From NCBI GenBank assembly GCA_028709135.1, contig JAQVXN010000111.1, forward strand, positions 1-6,521: 6,521 nt of DNA, in the 5' to 3' direction. Every line of letters begins with the position of its first letter. The stretch's first letter is position 1. The stretch is from Bacteroidaceae bacterium. GTDB taxonomy: Bacteria; Bacteroidota; Bacteroidia; Bacteroidales; Bacteroidaceae. Positions 1 to 6,521 of this stretch are shown here, in pieces. The translations under genes were made by a program, and so were the position numbers. Under the pieces are notes generated by a model. It was not told the origin of the DNA. It worked only from the letters and a program-made list of their open reading frames with translations, and made no database searches.

Positions 1-422
1 CATTTGAAGAAATTGTTGTAGGTTCCGGACGAAAACTTAAAGACGGGGAAGATCTGGCTGTCTTGAGCCTGGGCCCTATCGGCAATAAAGTTGAAAAAGC
101 TATTACGGAAGCAGAACGACGCGTTGCGGAACAAGGCAAAAAGTTGAGTATTGCACATTATGACATGCGTTTTGTAAAACCTCTGGACAAGAATTTACTT
201 GAAAAAATAGGTCATAAATTTAAGCGTATCATCACCATAGAAGATGGTGTGAGAGAAGGAGGTTTTGGTAGTGCCGTCCTGGAGTATTTTTCTGACAAAG
301 ATTTTCATGTGAATGTGACTCGCATGGGACTCCCGGATGAGTTCGTAGAACATGGACCTGTCGAGGAACTATATAAAATTGTTGGTTTAGATCAAGAGTC
401 TATCATAAAGTGCATGTTATGA
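1..422 (+). CDS. dxs: 1-deoxy-D-xylulose-5-phosphate synthase, C-terminal part (5' end outside window)
   Basis: The first complete codon is at position 3, and 139 residues are visible before the TGA at 420-422. The enzyme condenses pyruvate with glyceraldehyde 3-phosphate, using thiamine diphosphate, to make DXP, the first intermediate of the MEP isoprenoid pathway; DXP also feeds thiamine and pyridoxal synthesis. It is cytosolic. The visible part is the transketolase C-terminal domain. Family signatures are DMRFVKPLD, ITIEDGVREGGFGSAV and GLPDEFVEHGP, all in the order and spacing expected for the last 140 or so residues of DXS. The catalytic and cofactor domains lie upstream, outside the window. 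The stop overlaps the trkA start (ATGA), which suggests translational coupling. Other transketolase-like proteins are possible in principle, but the MRFVKPLD and LPDEFVEHG pair points firmly to DXS. Confidence 0.96.
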   Translation, partial: FEEIVVGSGRKLKDGEDLAVLSLGPIGNKVEKAITEAERRVAEQGKKLSIAHYDMRFVKPLDKNLLEKIGHKFKRIITIEDGVREGGFGSAVLEYFSDKDFHVNVTRMGLPDEFVEHGPVEELYKIVGLDQESIIKCML

Positions 423-1759
423 AAATAGTCATTGCAGGTGCAGGAGCCGTTGGAACTCATTTGGCAAAACTATTATCAAGAGAAAAACACGATATAATCG
501 TCATAGATAGCAACCCTGATAAATTGGTCGATTTGTCAAATTCGTTTGATTTATTGACAAAAGCAGTTTCTCCTCTTTCTATTGAGGGCCTTCGTTCGAT
601 TAATGTAGAAAAAGCTGATTTGTTTATTGGGGTAACCCCACATGAGACAGATAATATAATAGCTTGCATGCTAGCACGCAAGATGGGAGCACGCAAAACA
701 GTTGCCCGTGCGGATAGTTACGAATATATAGAGAAGAAAAATCAGGAACTATTCAAGAGCATAGGCATTGATTCTCTGATTTTACCGGAAATGATTGCAG
801 CGCAGGAAATAGCGAGCAGCGTAAGTCGTAGTTGGATTCGGCAATGGTGGGAAGTAGAGAATAGTGATCTTGTTATGATGGGTATCAAAGTAAGGGAGAA
901 CAGTCATATTCTTAATGTTCCTTTGAAAAATCTCTGTGGACCGGAATCGCCTTATCATATTGTAGCTGTAAAAAGAGCCGACGAAACTATTATACCTCAT
1001 GGTAATGACATCATTCGTTCCTACGATTTGGTTTTCTTCATGACGACACGCAAATATATTCCTTATATTCGCGAAATTGTAGGCAAAGAAAATTATCCCG
1101 ATGTGAAAAATGTTGCTATTATGGGAGGCGGCATGACATCGCTATTCACTGCAAAACTTTTACCAGATTATATGCACGTGAAAATCATTGAAAAGGATGA
1201 ACAGCGTTGTCGAGAACTTTTTGAACTGATAGAGAACAAAAATGTCATGATCATTCATGGTGACGGTCGTGATATGTCTTTGCTACAAGAAGAAAATATA
1301 CCTAATGACGAGGCTTTTATCGCATTAACACCAAATTCGGAAACAAATATTTTGAGTTGTTTAGCAGCAAAACGCATGCACATTCCTAAAACGGTCGCCA
1401 TGCTGGATAATTTGAGTTATGTGAGTATGGCTGAAAGTTTGGATATTGGTACACTTATTAATAAACAAAACATTGCAGCAGGATATATTTATCAAATGAT
1501 GCTAAAAGCAGACGTCACCAATGTTAAAACATTAATGGTGGCAAATGCAGATGTGGCCGAATTCAATATTAAAGAAGGATCTAAGATTACCAGTAAGGCG
1601 ATTAAAGATTTGAATTTGCCCAAAGGAGCGACATTGGGTGGATTTGTGAGAAATGGCGTAGGTTCACTAATTAATGGAAATACGCGTCTTCAAGCTGGTG
1701 ATCATGTAGTTACTTTTTGTATTGGAAATGATCTGAGTAGATTATCAACTTTATTCTAA
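419..1759 (+). CDS. trkA: Trk potassium uptake system, NAD-binding regulatory subunit TrkA
   Basis: This is a 446-residue cytoplasmic subunit that binds NAD(H) or other nucleotides and gates the TrkH potassium channel. It has the usual duplicated layout: RCK_N about 1-120, RCK_C about 150-215, a second RCK_N about 231-345 and a second RCK_C about 368-445. The first Rossmann loop is GAGAVG at residues 7-12, with an acidic D30 ending strand two. The second is GGGMTS at 236-241, where the last glycine is replaced by serine, so nucleotide binding may differ between halves. GDGRD at 281-285 and TPNSETN at 304-310 are typical of the second half; VTPHETDN at 72-79 is the matching motif of the first. 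Length is normal for the two-domain TrkA. I chose ATG 419 because MKIVIAGAGAVG is the canonical start and overlaps the dxs stop; a GTG at 410 is in frame but adds only MHV. trkH follows 12 bases later. Confidence 0.96.
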   Translation: MKIVIAGAGAVGTHLAKLLSREKHDIIVIDSNPDKLVDLSNSFDLLTKAVSPLSIEGLRSINVEKADLFIGVTPHETDNIIACMLARKMGARKTVARADSYEYIEKKNQELFKSIGIDSLILPEMIAAQEIASSVSRSWIRQWWEVENSDLVMMGIKVRENSHILNVPLKNLCGPESPYHIVAVKRADETIIPHGNDIIRSYDLVFFMTTRKYIPYIREIVGKENYPDVKNVAIMGGGMTSLFTAKLLPDYMHVKIIEKDEQRCRELFELIENKNVMIIHGDGRDMSLLQEENIPNDEAFIALTPNSETNILSCLAAKRMHIPKTVAMLDNLSYVSMAESLDIGTLINKQNIAAGYIYQMMLKADVTNVKTLMVANADVAEFNIKEGSKITSKAIKDLNLPKGATLGGFVRNGVGSLINGNTRLQAGDHVVTFCIGNDLSRLSTLF

Positions 1760-1771
1760 CCCATAACGTTC

Positions 1772-3229
1772 ATGCTGGATATCAAAATACTTTTTAGAGC
1801 CATTGGTTCTCTTTTTTTGGTAGAAACAGGAATGTTTCTGGTCTGCCTGATTATGTCTCTATGCTACCATGAAACGGATACACTCGCTTTTTTATATTCT
1901 TCTTTAATAGCTTTTGTTTTAGGGCTTACATTAAAATATGCCGGGCGAAATTCAAAAAACAGCTTAAGTAAACGCGATGCATTTCTGATTGTTACTTTAA
2001 CTTGGATTATTTTTTCTTTAATGGGTACATTACCGCTCCTTCTTACGGGCACGTGTACGAATATATCGGACGCATTTCTGGAAAACATGTCTGGTTTTAC
2101 AACTACAGGAGTTACCATACTTTCGAATATTGATTCTCTTCCACACGGCATTTTATTCTGGCGCAGTTTGACTCAATGGATTGGTGGCCTTGGTATTATT
2201 TTTTTTACTATTGCAATTCTTTCTAATGGAGGAGAAAGTAACATTCGCCTATTTTCGGCAGAAGCAACTGGACCAACTCATGAAAAGTTGCATCCTCGAA
2301 TCAGTACCACAGCAAAGTGGATGATTTCGCTCTATTTCTTGCTTACAACAAGTTGTGCTATTTGTTTATGGATTGCAGGTATGAATGTCTTTGACAGTAT
2401 TAACCATGCCATGTCCACAACAGCTACCGGAGGGTTTTCAACACATTCGGAAGGTATTATGTTCTATCATTCCTCTGCCATCGAATATGTGGAAATTGTG
2501 TTTATGTTCTTTTCTGGCATTAACTTCCCTCTAATGTACTTGATTTTGAAACGAAAGAGTATAAAAATGCTCATTAAAAATAATGAATTCAATTTTTATC
2601 TATTTACTGTTTTAGCTGTTTCAGCCATTGCTGCGATTGCTCTTATTTTATATTCTAAATATCCTATAGAAAAAGCCATACGCGCAGCATTGTTTAATGT
2701 TATTTCTGTTCAGACCACAACTGGTTTCGTCTCTGAAAACTTTTCTTTATGGTGGCGCCCATTCTGGATATTTCTTTTCTTTTCAATGCTTTCGGGCTCT
2801 TGTGCTGGTTCCACCTCTGGCGGTATTAAATGTATCAGAATGCTTACACTCGTGAAAACAGCAATCAAGCATTTTCGTCAAATGCTTCACCCAAATGCCC
2901 TTATTCTTGTACGTATAGATCATAATACTGTCACGGAAGACTCAGAACGCAGCCTGCTTGCTTTTCTTTTCTGGTATATTACTCTAATTTCAGCTGGCAC
3001 ATTTGCTCTCTCTGCCATGAATGTTTCTATTTTTGACTCAATCAATATTATTACATCCTGCATTTCAAATATTGGAGCTATTGATGGAAATATTTACTCA
3101 CCTGTAACAAACATTTCCACCCTTCCAACCCTAAGCAAATGGGTTTGTTCTTTCATTATGCTGGCAGGACGCTTGGAAATATTCCCGATCCTTTTACCTC
3201 TTCTCCCGACTTTTTGGAAAAACAATTAA
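1772..3229 (+). CDS. trkH: Trk potassium uptake system, membrane channel subunit TrkH
   Basis: This is a 485-residue inner-membrane protein that forms the potassium-conducting pore and works with TrkA, encoded directly upstream. It has many hydrophobic segments, for example residues 10-32, 37-55, 70-92, 128-150, 183-203, 236-258, 274-295, 327-342, 396-414 and 455-478. The four pore-loop filter regions are all visible: TTTGVT at 110-115, TATGGF at 217-222, TTTGF at 315-319 and SNIGA at 432-436. Glycine is kept in each, as expected for the SKT (TrkH/TrkG/KtrB) family. SGSCAGSTSGGIK at 341-353 is the conserved glycine-rich stretch that forms the intramembrane gating loop in TrkH. The C-terminal GRLEIFP motif at 467-473 is also typical. 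Length matches TrkH rather than the shorter KtrB, and the two-RCK TrkA partner agrees. The ATG at 1772 has no obvious Shine-Dalgarno sequence. Confidence 0.96.
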   Translation: MLDIKILFRAIGSLFLVETGMFLVCLIMSLCYHETDTLAFLYSSLIAFVLGLTLKYAGRNSKNSLSKRDAFLIVTLTWIIFSLMGTLPLLLTGTCTNISDAFLENMSGFTTTGVTILSNIDSLPHGILFWRSLTQWIGGLGIIFFTIAILSNGGESNIRLFSAEATGPTHEKLHPRISTTAKWMISLYFLLTTSCAICLWIAGMNVFDSINHAMSTTATGGFSTHSEGIMFYHSSAIEYVEIVFMFFSGINFPLMYLILKRKSIKMLIKNNEFNFYLFTVLAVSAIAAIALILYSKYPIEKAIRAALFNVISVQTTTGFVSENFSLWWRPFWIFLFFSMLSGSCAGSTSGGIKCIRMLTLVKTAIKHFRQMLHPNALILVRIDHNTVTEDSERSLLAFLFWYITLISAGTFALSAMNVSIFDSINIITSCISNIGAIDGNIYSPVTNISTLPTLSKWVCSFIMLAGRLEIFPILLPLLPTFWKNN

Positions 3230-3236
3230 TTTATTT

Positions 3237-4232
3237 ATGAATACAAAAGCTTTATATCCTTTAAAATTTTACCCCATCCTCAAACAAGCTCCATGGGGTG
3301 GCGAACGCATTGTTCCATTTAAACATATTGTTTCGGATCTGTCACATGTTGGTGAAAGTTGGGAAATATCCAACGTTCCTGGCAATGAATCTGTTGTTAG
3401 TAATGGTGATTATGCAGAAAAAACAATAACACAACTAATAGATTTGTTTAAAGAGCGCCTGGTTGGCAACAAAATTTATCAGCAGCATGGAAATAACTTC
3501 CCACTTCTCATTAAATTCATTGATGCCAAACAAGATCTAAGTATACAGGTCCATCCTGATGATCAACTGGCTCAAAAACGCAATTCAGCAAATGGCAAAA
3601 CTGAAATGTGGTATATCGTGGAAGCAGATCCTCATGCATTTTTATTAAGTGGATTTAAGAAACAAATTGATAAACAAGAATACTTGCGGCGTGCTTACGA
3701 TGGATCAATTTGTGAGGTTATTCAGCAACATCCAGTTAGAAAAGGAGACTGCTTTTTTGTTCCTGCAGGACAAGTACATGCCATTTGTGCCAATATTTTT
3801 CTAATTGAAATTCAACAAACGAGTGATATTACTTATCGAATTTATGATTATAATAGGAAAGGTATTGATGGAAAACTTCGTCAGTTACACATAAAGGAAG
3901 CTGAGGATGCTATTGATTTCAGTTCTCATGACAATAAAAATATTGATTATACTTTTTTGCCAGATAGACGGAATGAGATGGTTAATTGTCCTTATTTTAC
4001 CACTTCCGTTTATCAACTCACCAAACCGTTCACTCTCCCACTTCAACAACTCGATTCTTTTGTTATTCTGATTGCGTATCAAGGTTCATTTATCTTGAAA
4101 ATAAATCATTCTGATGCAGTTCAGGTTAAGGCAGGAGAAAGTGTTTTAATCCCGGCAGAAGCTGATTCTGCGCTCATTTCGCCACAAGATGGGGATTGTC
4201 ATTTCTTATGTGTTCATGTGGATGAGAAATAA
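3237..4232 (+). CDS. manA: mannose-6-phosphate isomerase, class I, short form
   Basis: This 331-residue cytosolic zinc enzyme interconverts mannose 6-phosphate and fructose 6-phosphate. It connects glycolysis with mannose use and with GDP-mannose and GDP-fucose supply for surface polysaccharides. The cupin core carries the expected metal ligands: Q104 and H106 in SIQVHPDD, E123 in GKTEMWYI and H181 in VPAGQVHAI. R201 in SDITYRIYDYNR matches the conserved active-site arginine region. The N-terminal PWGGERI (19-25) and VGESWEIS (38-45) stretches are also typical. The length fits the short form found in Bacillus and Bacteroidetes rather than the roughly 390-residue enterobacterial enzyme. The gene starts 7 bases after the trkH stop, so co-transcription is likely. 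Substrate choice within this cupin family is inferred from overall similarity; some relatives also act on other sugar phosphates. Confidence 0.94.
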   Translation: MNTKALYPLKFYPILKQAPWGGERIVPFKHIVSDLSHVGESWEISNVPGNESVVSNGDYAEKTITQLIDLFKERLVGNKIYQQHGNNFPLLIKFIDAKQDLSIQVHPDDQLAQKRNSANGKTEMWYIVEADPHAFLLSGFKKQIDKQEYLRRAYDGSICEVIQQHPVRKGDCFFVPAGQVHAICANIFLIEIQQTSDITYRIYDYNRKGIDGKLRQLHIKEAEDAIDFSSHDNKNIDYTFLPDRRNEMVNCPYFTTSVYQLTKPFTLPLQQLDSFVILIAYQGSFILKINHSDAVQVKAGESVLIPAEADSALISPQDGDCHFLCVHVDEK

Positions 4233-4272
4233 GCTTTTAATAATCATTCTAATATTTGATATGTATAATTTA

Positions 4273-5334
4273 ATGAACAAAGTTGTCTTTTTATTGTTCT
4301 TCTTTTCTGCCATTACATTTACGTTGAAAGCCGAAAATGTTCTTGGTAATTTTTCAAAACCCGTCGTAGGTGGCTATGTTATTGGTCGATATCAGGCAAA
4401 TGATGAACGCAAAACGTCTTCCAACAACACATTTTCTGTTCGCTCTTTTCGGTTATATGCGAGCGGGTCTTGTTTTAATGATTTCTTCTACAAAGTTCAA
4501 GGTGAATTAGCTGGTACTCCCGGAGAGAAGAGTGGTCCGAGATTACTTGATGCTTATACAGAATGGCAGCATTGGAGTTTCGCAAAAATAAAATTGGGAC
4601 AATTTAAACGCCCTTTTTCATTTGAAAATCCTTTTGCATTACTTGATGTTGGTCTGGGTTGTTATTCTCAATTGACCACAAAACTTGCGGGACTTACAGA
4701 CCGTAACGGAGAACATACAAGTAATGGTCGCGATGCTGGATTTCAGGTTCAAGGTGATTTTTTGAAATTCTCGAATATTGATCACTATTTCATTCACTAT
4801 CAAATAGGTATTTTCAATGGGCAAGGTACCAATCAGGCAGACAAAGATGATACTAAAGATCTTATTGGAGGCATTTGGATTAATCCTATTCAAAACCTTC
4901 GTATTGGCGGTTTTGGCTGGACCGGTCACTGTGTCAATGAAAATTATTCAGGTGAGATCAATACATTAAAAAAGGTCGAAAGAAACCGCTGGTCTGTCGG
5001 CCTTGATTATGAAAGTAAATGGGTCGTTCGTTCTGAATATGTCGCTTCGGAAGGCAGTTGCATGACTAATTCTACTCTTGGAAACAAATCTGATGCATGG
5101 TATGCGCTATGCGGCGTCCCTGTTGGCGAAAAAATAAAGATTTACGGACGCTGGGATTGTTATCGTCCCACAAAAGAATGGGCTGCCTTAAACACAAATT
5201 GGGATGCATCATTCAATTATATCCCAACGAAAAATTTGATTTTACAAGCTACACTTACGCATACTGATAATCGTATGAGCCTAATAAACAAGCATTATAA
5301 TGCTGTTGATCTGCAAGTTTATGTAAGATTTTGA
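4273..5334 (+). CDS. outer-membrane porin of the O/P (phosphate-selective type) family
   Basis: The 353-residue product should be an outer-membrane beta-barrel. It begins with a signal peptide (MNKVVFLLFFFSAITF), with likely cleavage after KA at residue 20. The mature part alternates polar and hydrophobic residues as barrel strands do, and it ends in VRF, the terminal-phenylalanine signal read by the BAM machinery. Motifs recall the Porin_O_P family: SFRLYASG (58-65), LLDAYTEWQ (91-99), IKLGQFKRPFSFENP (106-120), LAGLTDRNGE (138-147) and GRDAGFQVQG (152-161). Family members in Pseudomonas pass phosphate or polyphosphate, but Bacteroidetes members are often annotated by homology only, so the solute is unknown. 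ATG 4273 gives the best signal peptide; ATG 4261 in the same frame adds four residues (MYNL) and is also possible. The gene is the last of the series and is followed by a terminator. Confidence 0.88.
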   Translation: MNKVVFLLFFFSAITFTLKAENVLGNFSKPVVGGYVIGRYQANDERKTSSNNTFSVRSFRLYASGSCFNDFFYKVQGELAGTPGEKSGPRLLDAYTEWQHWSFAKIKLGQFKRPFSFENPFALLDVGLGCYSQLTTKLAGLTDRNGEHTSNGRDAGFQVQGDFLKFSNIDHYFIHYQIGIFNGQGTNQADKDDTKDLIGGIWINPIQNLRIGGFGWTGHCVNENYSGEINTLKKVERNRWSVGLDYESKWVVRSEYVASEGSCMTNSTLGNKSDAWYALCGVPVGEKIKIYGRWDCYRPTKEWAALNTNWDASFNYIPTKNLILQATLTHTDNRMSLINKHYNAVDLQVYVRF

Positions 5335-5397
5335 AACGAAACAGCAAAACGAAACTAATAAAACACTGTTCACTAAAGCATTTTCGTTCAAAAAATC

Positions 5398-5431
5398 AGA
5401 CTGAATCCCCTCACAGGAATTCAGTCTTTTT
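5398..5431 (+). terminator. rho-independent terminator after the porin gene
   Basis: AGACTGAATCCC pairs with GGAATTCAGTCT (11 of 12 positions, one C/A mismatch) around a six-base CTCACA loop, followed by a TTTTT run. It lies 63 bases after the porin stop and is the first clear terminator seen in the gene series. A run of six A bases sits two bases before the left arm (5390-5395), so the hairpin could also stop minus-strand transcription from the transposase remnant side, though less well. Confidence 0.88.
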
Positions 5432-5513
5432 GTTCCTTTGCTTTTACCACAAAATATAATAATGTATTGCTTCTATATAACAAATTTGCAAGATATTAAA
5501 AATCAATATTAAG

Positions 5514-6280
5514 TTAAATGCAGTTAGCAAGTTCTGTTTCCATTCGTTCAAGCTTTGCCTTTAGATACAAAACCATGTTTTCCATTTGTGCTTTACGATG
5601 GTTTATATATACAGATTCCTCATATTCCATATTACGGGCAACTATCAGATAAAATATTGTGGACAGTTTCTTTCCTGTTTCTACCATAGCTTACAAATGA
5701 CTCCTTTAGCTCGCATGTGGCGGAAGTAATCGCCAAGAGGATTTTTATCAGCTTTTAGTGCATTTGCGCATTGGCGGAATATCATTCCGACAGGATTCTT
5801 TCTCTTTGCAACCTTACTTGAGAGCATAGAACCACCGGATATGTTGTTACTCGGAACAAGATTGCCCCAGCTGAAGAAATGCTTGACATCCGTAAATTTC
5901 TCAGTAAAATGAGCCCTGAGTTCTCCCATAAGGCGCAGTAAGGATGCTCTACTCATGCCTGGCACGCGCATAACGTTTACGCTCCAAAAGTTGAATGCGG
6001 CGCTCTCCACATCAAAGCCAATTCGATTCTTTTTGGCATTATATTTTTCGCTCCGCAGGAGCTCTGTTTTTGGAGCATCTATAGTGGCAGTATATTTTAA
6101 TGATAATTTGGCTATTTTCTCGTCACATTTGGCTATTAGTTCCTGATATTTTTCGTAAAGTTCATTGTTCTGTTCCATTTCAAACAAATGATCTTCATCA
6201 CATGTTGTCTCAAGAGATTTCTCTATGTCTTCTATACTCTTCCTACTACGAGGGTCTGCCATGGATCTGTCGAATTCCAT
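5514..6280 (-). pseudogene. IS110-family transposase remnant, N-terminus missing and frameshifted
   Basis: Reading right to left, an ATG at 6278-6280 opens a 199-residue frame that stops at 5681-5683. ADPRSRKSIEDIEKSLE (8-24) and the helical stretch after it resemble the linker/coiled-coil region of IS110 transposases. VMRVPGMSRASLLRLMGEL (103-121), FFSWGNLVPSNNISGG (135-150) and KRKNPVGMIFRQCANAL (159-175) form the Transposase_20 domain; the serine in NISGG (S148) is probably the catalytic one. The expected C-terminal tail is present in another frame: AMVETGKKLSTIFYLIVARN and onward, ending with TAA at 5514-5516. One missing base near 5690 explains the break. The N-terminal RuvC-like DEDD domain is absent, so the protein cannot be an active recombinase. 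An AAGGA 7 bases before the ATG may be chance. No element ends could be placed. Confidence 0.85.
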
Positions 6281-6356
6281 GGTTATTTCCTTAACGACGG
6301 ACCTTTCCTAGTTCAGTCACTAAAGTTGGGGATTTCAAATTGTTCCGATTCAGTGC
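6281..6356 (-). other. possible upstream continuation of the IS110 transposase remnant
   Basis: Directly upstream of the ATG the main frame stays open to a TAG at 6308-6310 and reads SVVKEITMEF. A second frame, open from 6356 to a TAA at 6291-6293, reads ALNRNNLKSPTLVTELGK. Joined by removing one G near 6303, the two resemble the ALxxMNLKL...DITGK...IIxAI segment that precedes the ADPR region in IS110 transposases. This is recall of a family pattern, not a computed alignment. A 21-codon open frame is not rare by chance, so the call is tentative. If correct, the remnant has two frameshifts and its break point lies near 6356. Confidence 0.35.
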
Positions 6357-6418
6357 TCAGAACGTAAAATAAACTCATTGCTTTCAAAGAATTGATTTGA
6401 TCGTGTTTCCCCAATTTT
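6322..6418. repeat. imperfect inverted repeat pair, 11 bases each
   Basis: AAAGTTGGGGA at 6322-6332 matches the reverse complement of TCCCCAATTTT at 6408-6418 in 10 of 11 positions, enclosing 75 bases with no gene. The CCCCAA ends face outward on both sides. They could be ends of insertion elements, the ends of a very small non-coding element, or chance in AT-rich sequence. No target duplication was recognised. Confidence 0.3.
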
Positions 6419-6440
6419 TACATGCTCAATCAAAGTTGGT

Positions 6441-6521
6441 GACGCAGTGCGTCACAAAAGAAACGCAGTGCGTCATGAAAAAAACGCGTCGCGTCACAAA
6501 AGAAACGCACCGCGTCACATA
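6441..6521. repeat. 21-bp tandem repeat with palindromic cores, at least four units, cut by the window edge
   Basis: Units start at 6441, 6462, 6483 and 6504; the last is truncated at 18 bases by the window end. Each has a core of the form ACGCnnnGCGT followed by an A-rich linker such as CAAAAGA or GAAAAA. The first core extends into a perfect 17-base palindrome, GTGACGCAGTGCGTCAC (6439-6455). Units 1 and 2 have ACGCA-G-TGCGT and unit 3 has ACGCG-T-CGCGT, so both arms change together. Unit 4 has ACGCACCGCGT, with the inner pair mismatched. There are no unique spacers, so this is not a CRISPR array. The 21-base period equals seven codons: on the minus strand it reads VTxCVSF-like heptads ending NFD and a TGA at 6426-6428, and one plus-strand frame is also open to the edge. 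Whether the repeat is coding or intergenic cannot be told here. Confidence 0.9.

Noticed and set aside
410..418. GTG start for trkA at 410
   Set aside because: It adds only MHV before the canonical MKIVIAGAG start; the ATG at 419 overlaps the dxs stop in the common ATGA form.
4251..4258. AATATTTG resembling the Bacteroidetes -7 promoter element (TAnnTTTG) before the porin
   Set aside because: The first base is wrong and no TTTG lies at the expected upstream distance; co-transcription with manA is simpler.
4189..4272. Longer porin start at 4189 overlapping the end of manA
   Set aside because: It would put about 28 residues before the signal peptide and overlap manA by 44 bases; ATG 4273 (or 4261) gives a normal signal peptide.
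457..4929. Minus-strand open frames opposite trkA, trkH, manA and the porin
   Set aside because: They are antisense shadows of well-supported genes, with no recognisable motifs.
5348..5388. AACGAAA / TTTCGTT inverted repeat between the porin stop and the terminator
   Set aside because: Only 7 AT-rich base pairs with a loop of about 27 bases; too weak beside the strong terminator just downstream.
5955..6294. Plus-strand open frames at 5955-6146 and 6100-6294
   Set aside because: They lie opposite the recognisable transposase remnant and show no domain of their own.
6313..6378. 21-residue minus-strand frame starting MSLFYVLS and ending PNFSD
   Set aside because: It is very short, its frame extends only to a nearby stop upstream, and it overlaps the possible transposase extension in another frame; no support for translation.
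6441..6521. CRISPR array
   Set aside because: The units are contiguous 21-mers with near-constant linkers and no unique spacers; no cas genes are in view.

Overview
The window is a stretch of AT-rich bacterial chromosome, most likely from a Bacteroidales species (Bacteroides, Parabacteroides or Porphyromonas type). This rests on the protein sequences (a Bacteroidetes-style TrkA and TrkH, a short ManA, and an O/P-type outer-membrane porin), on A/T-rich translation starts without Shine-Dalgarno sites, and on the Gram-negative envelope implied by the porin. The genus cannot be fixed from the sequence alone.

Positions 1-5334 are a tightly packed plus-strand gene series: the 3' end of dxs (isoprenoid precursor synthesis), trkA and trkH (regulatory and membrane subunits of a Trk potassium uptake system), manA (mannose-6-phosphate isomerase) and an O/P-type porin with a signal peptide. 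dxs and trkA overlap by four bases (ATGA), trkA and trkH are 12 bases apart, trkH and manA 7 bases, and manA and the porin about 28-40 bases. No terminator is visible inside the series, and a clear rho-independent terminator (5398-5431) lies just after the porin. This fits one transcription unit. TrkA and TrkH work together directly. The link of dxs, manA and the porin to potassium uptake is positional only.

Positions 5514-6280, on the minus strand, hold the decayed remains of an IS110-family transposase. The C-terminal Transposase_20 region is readable, but the N-terminal catalytic domain is absent and a one-base deletion near 5690 splits the C-terminal tail into another frame. A second frame break near 6301-6307 may separate a further weakly recognisable piece that reaches about 6356.

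Positions 6281-6440 contain no convincing gene, only an 11-base imperfect inverted repeat pair. From 6441 to the window edge there is a 21-bp tandem repeat of at least four units. Each unit has a palindromic core, and one unit changes both arms together, which keeps the palindrome. This is the most unusual structure in the window, and it continues beyond the edge. I see no new defence or biosynthetic system; most of the window is ordinary housekeeping sequence next to a degenerating accessory patch.
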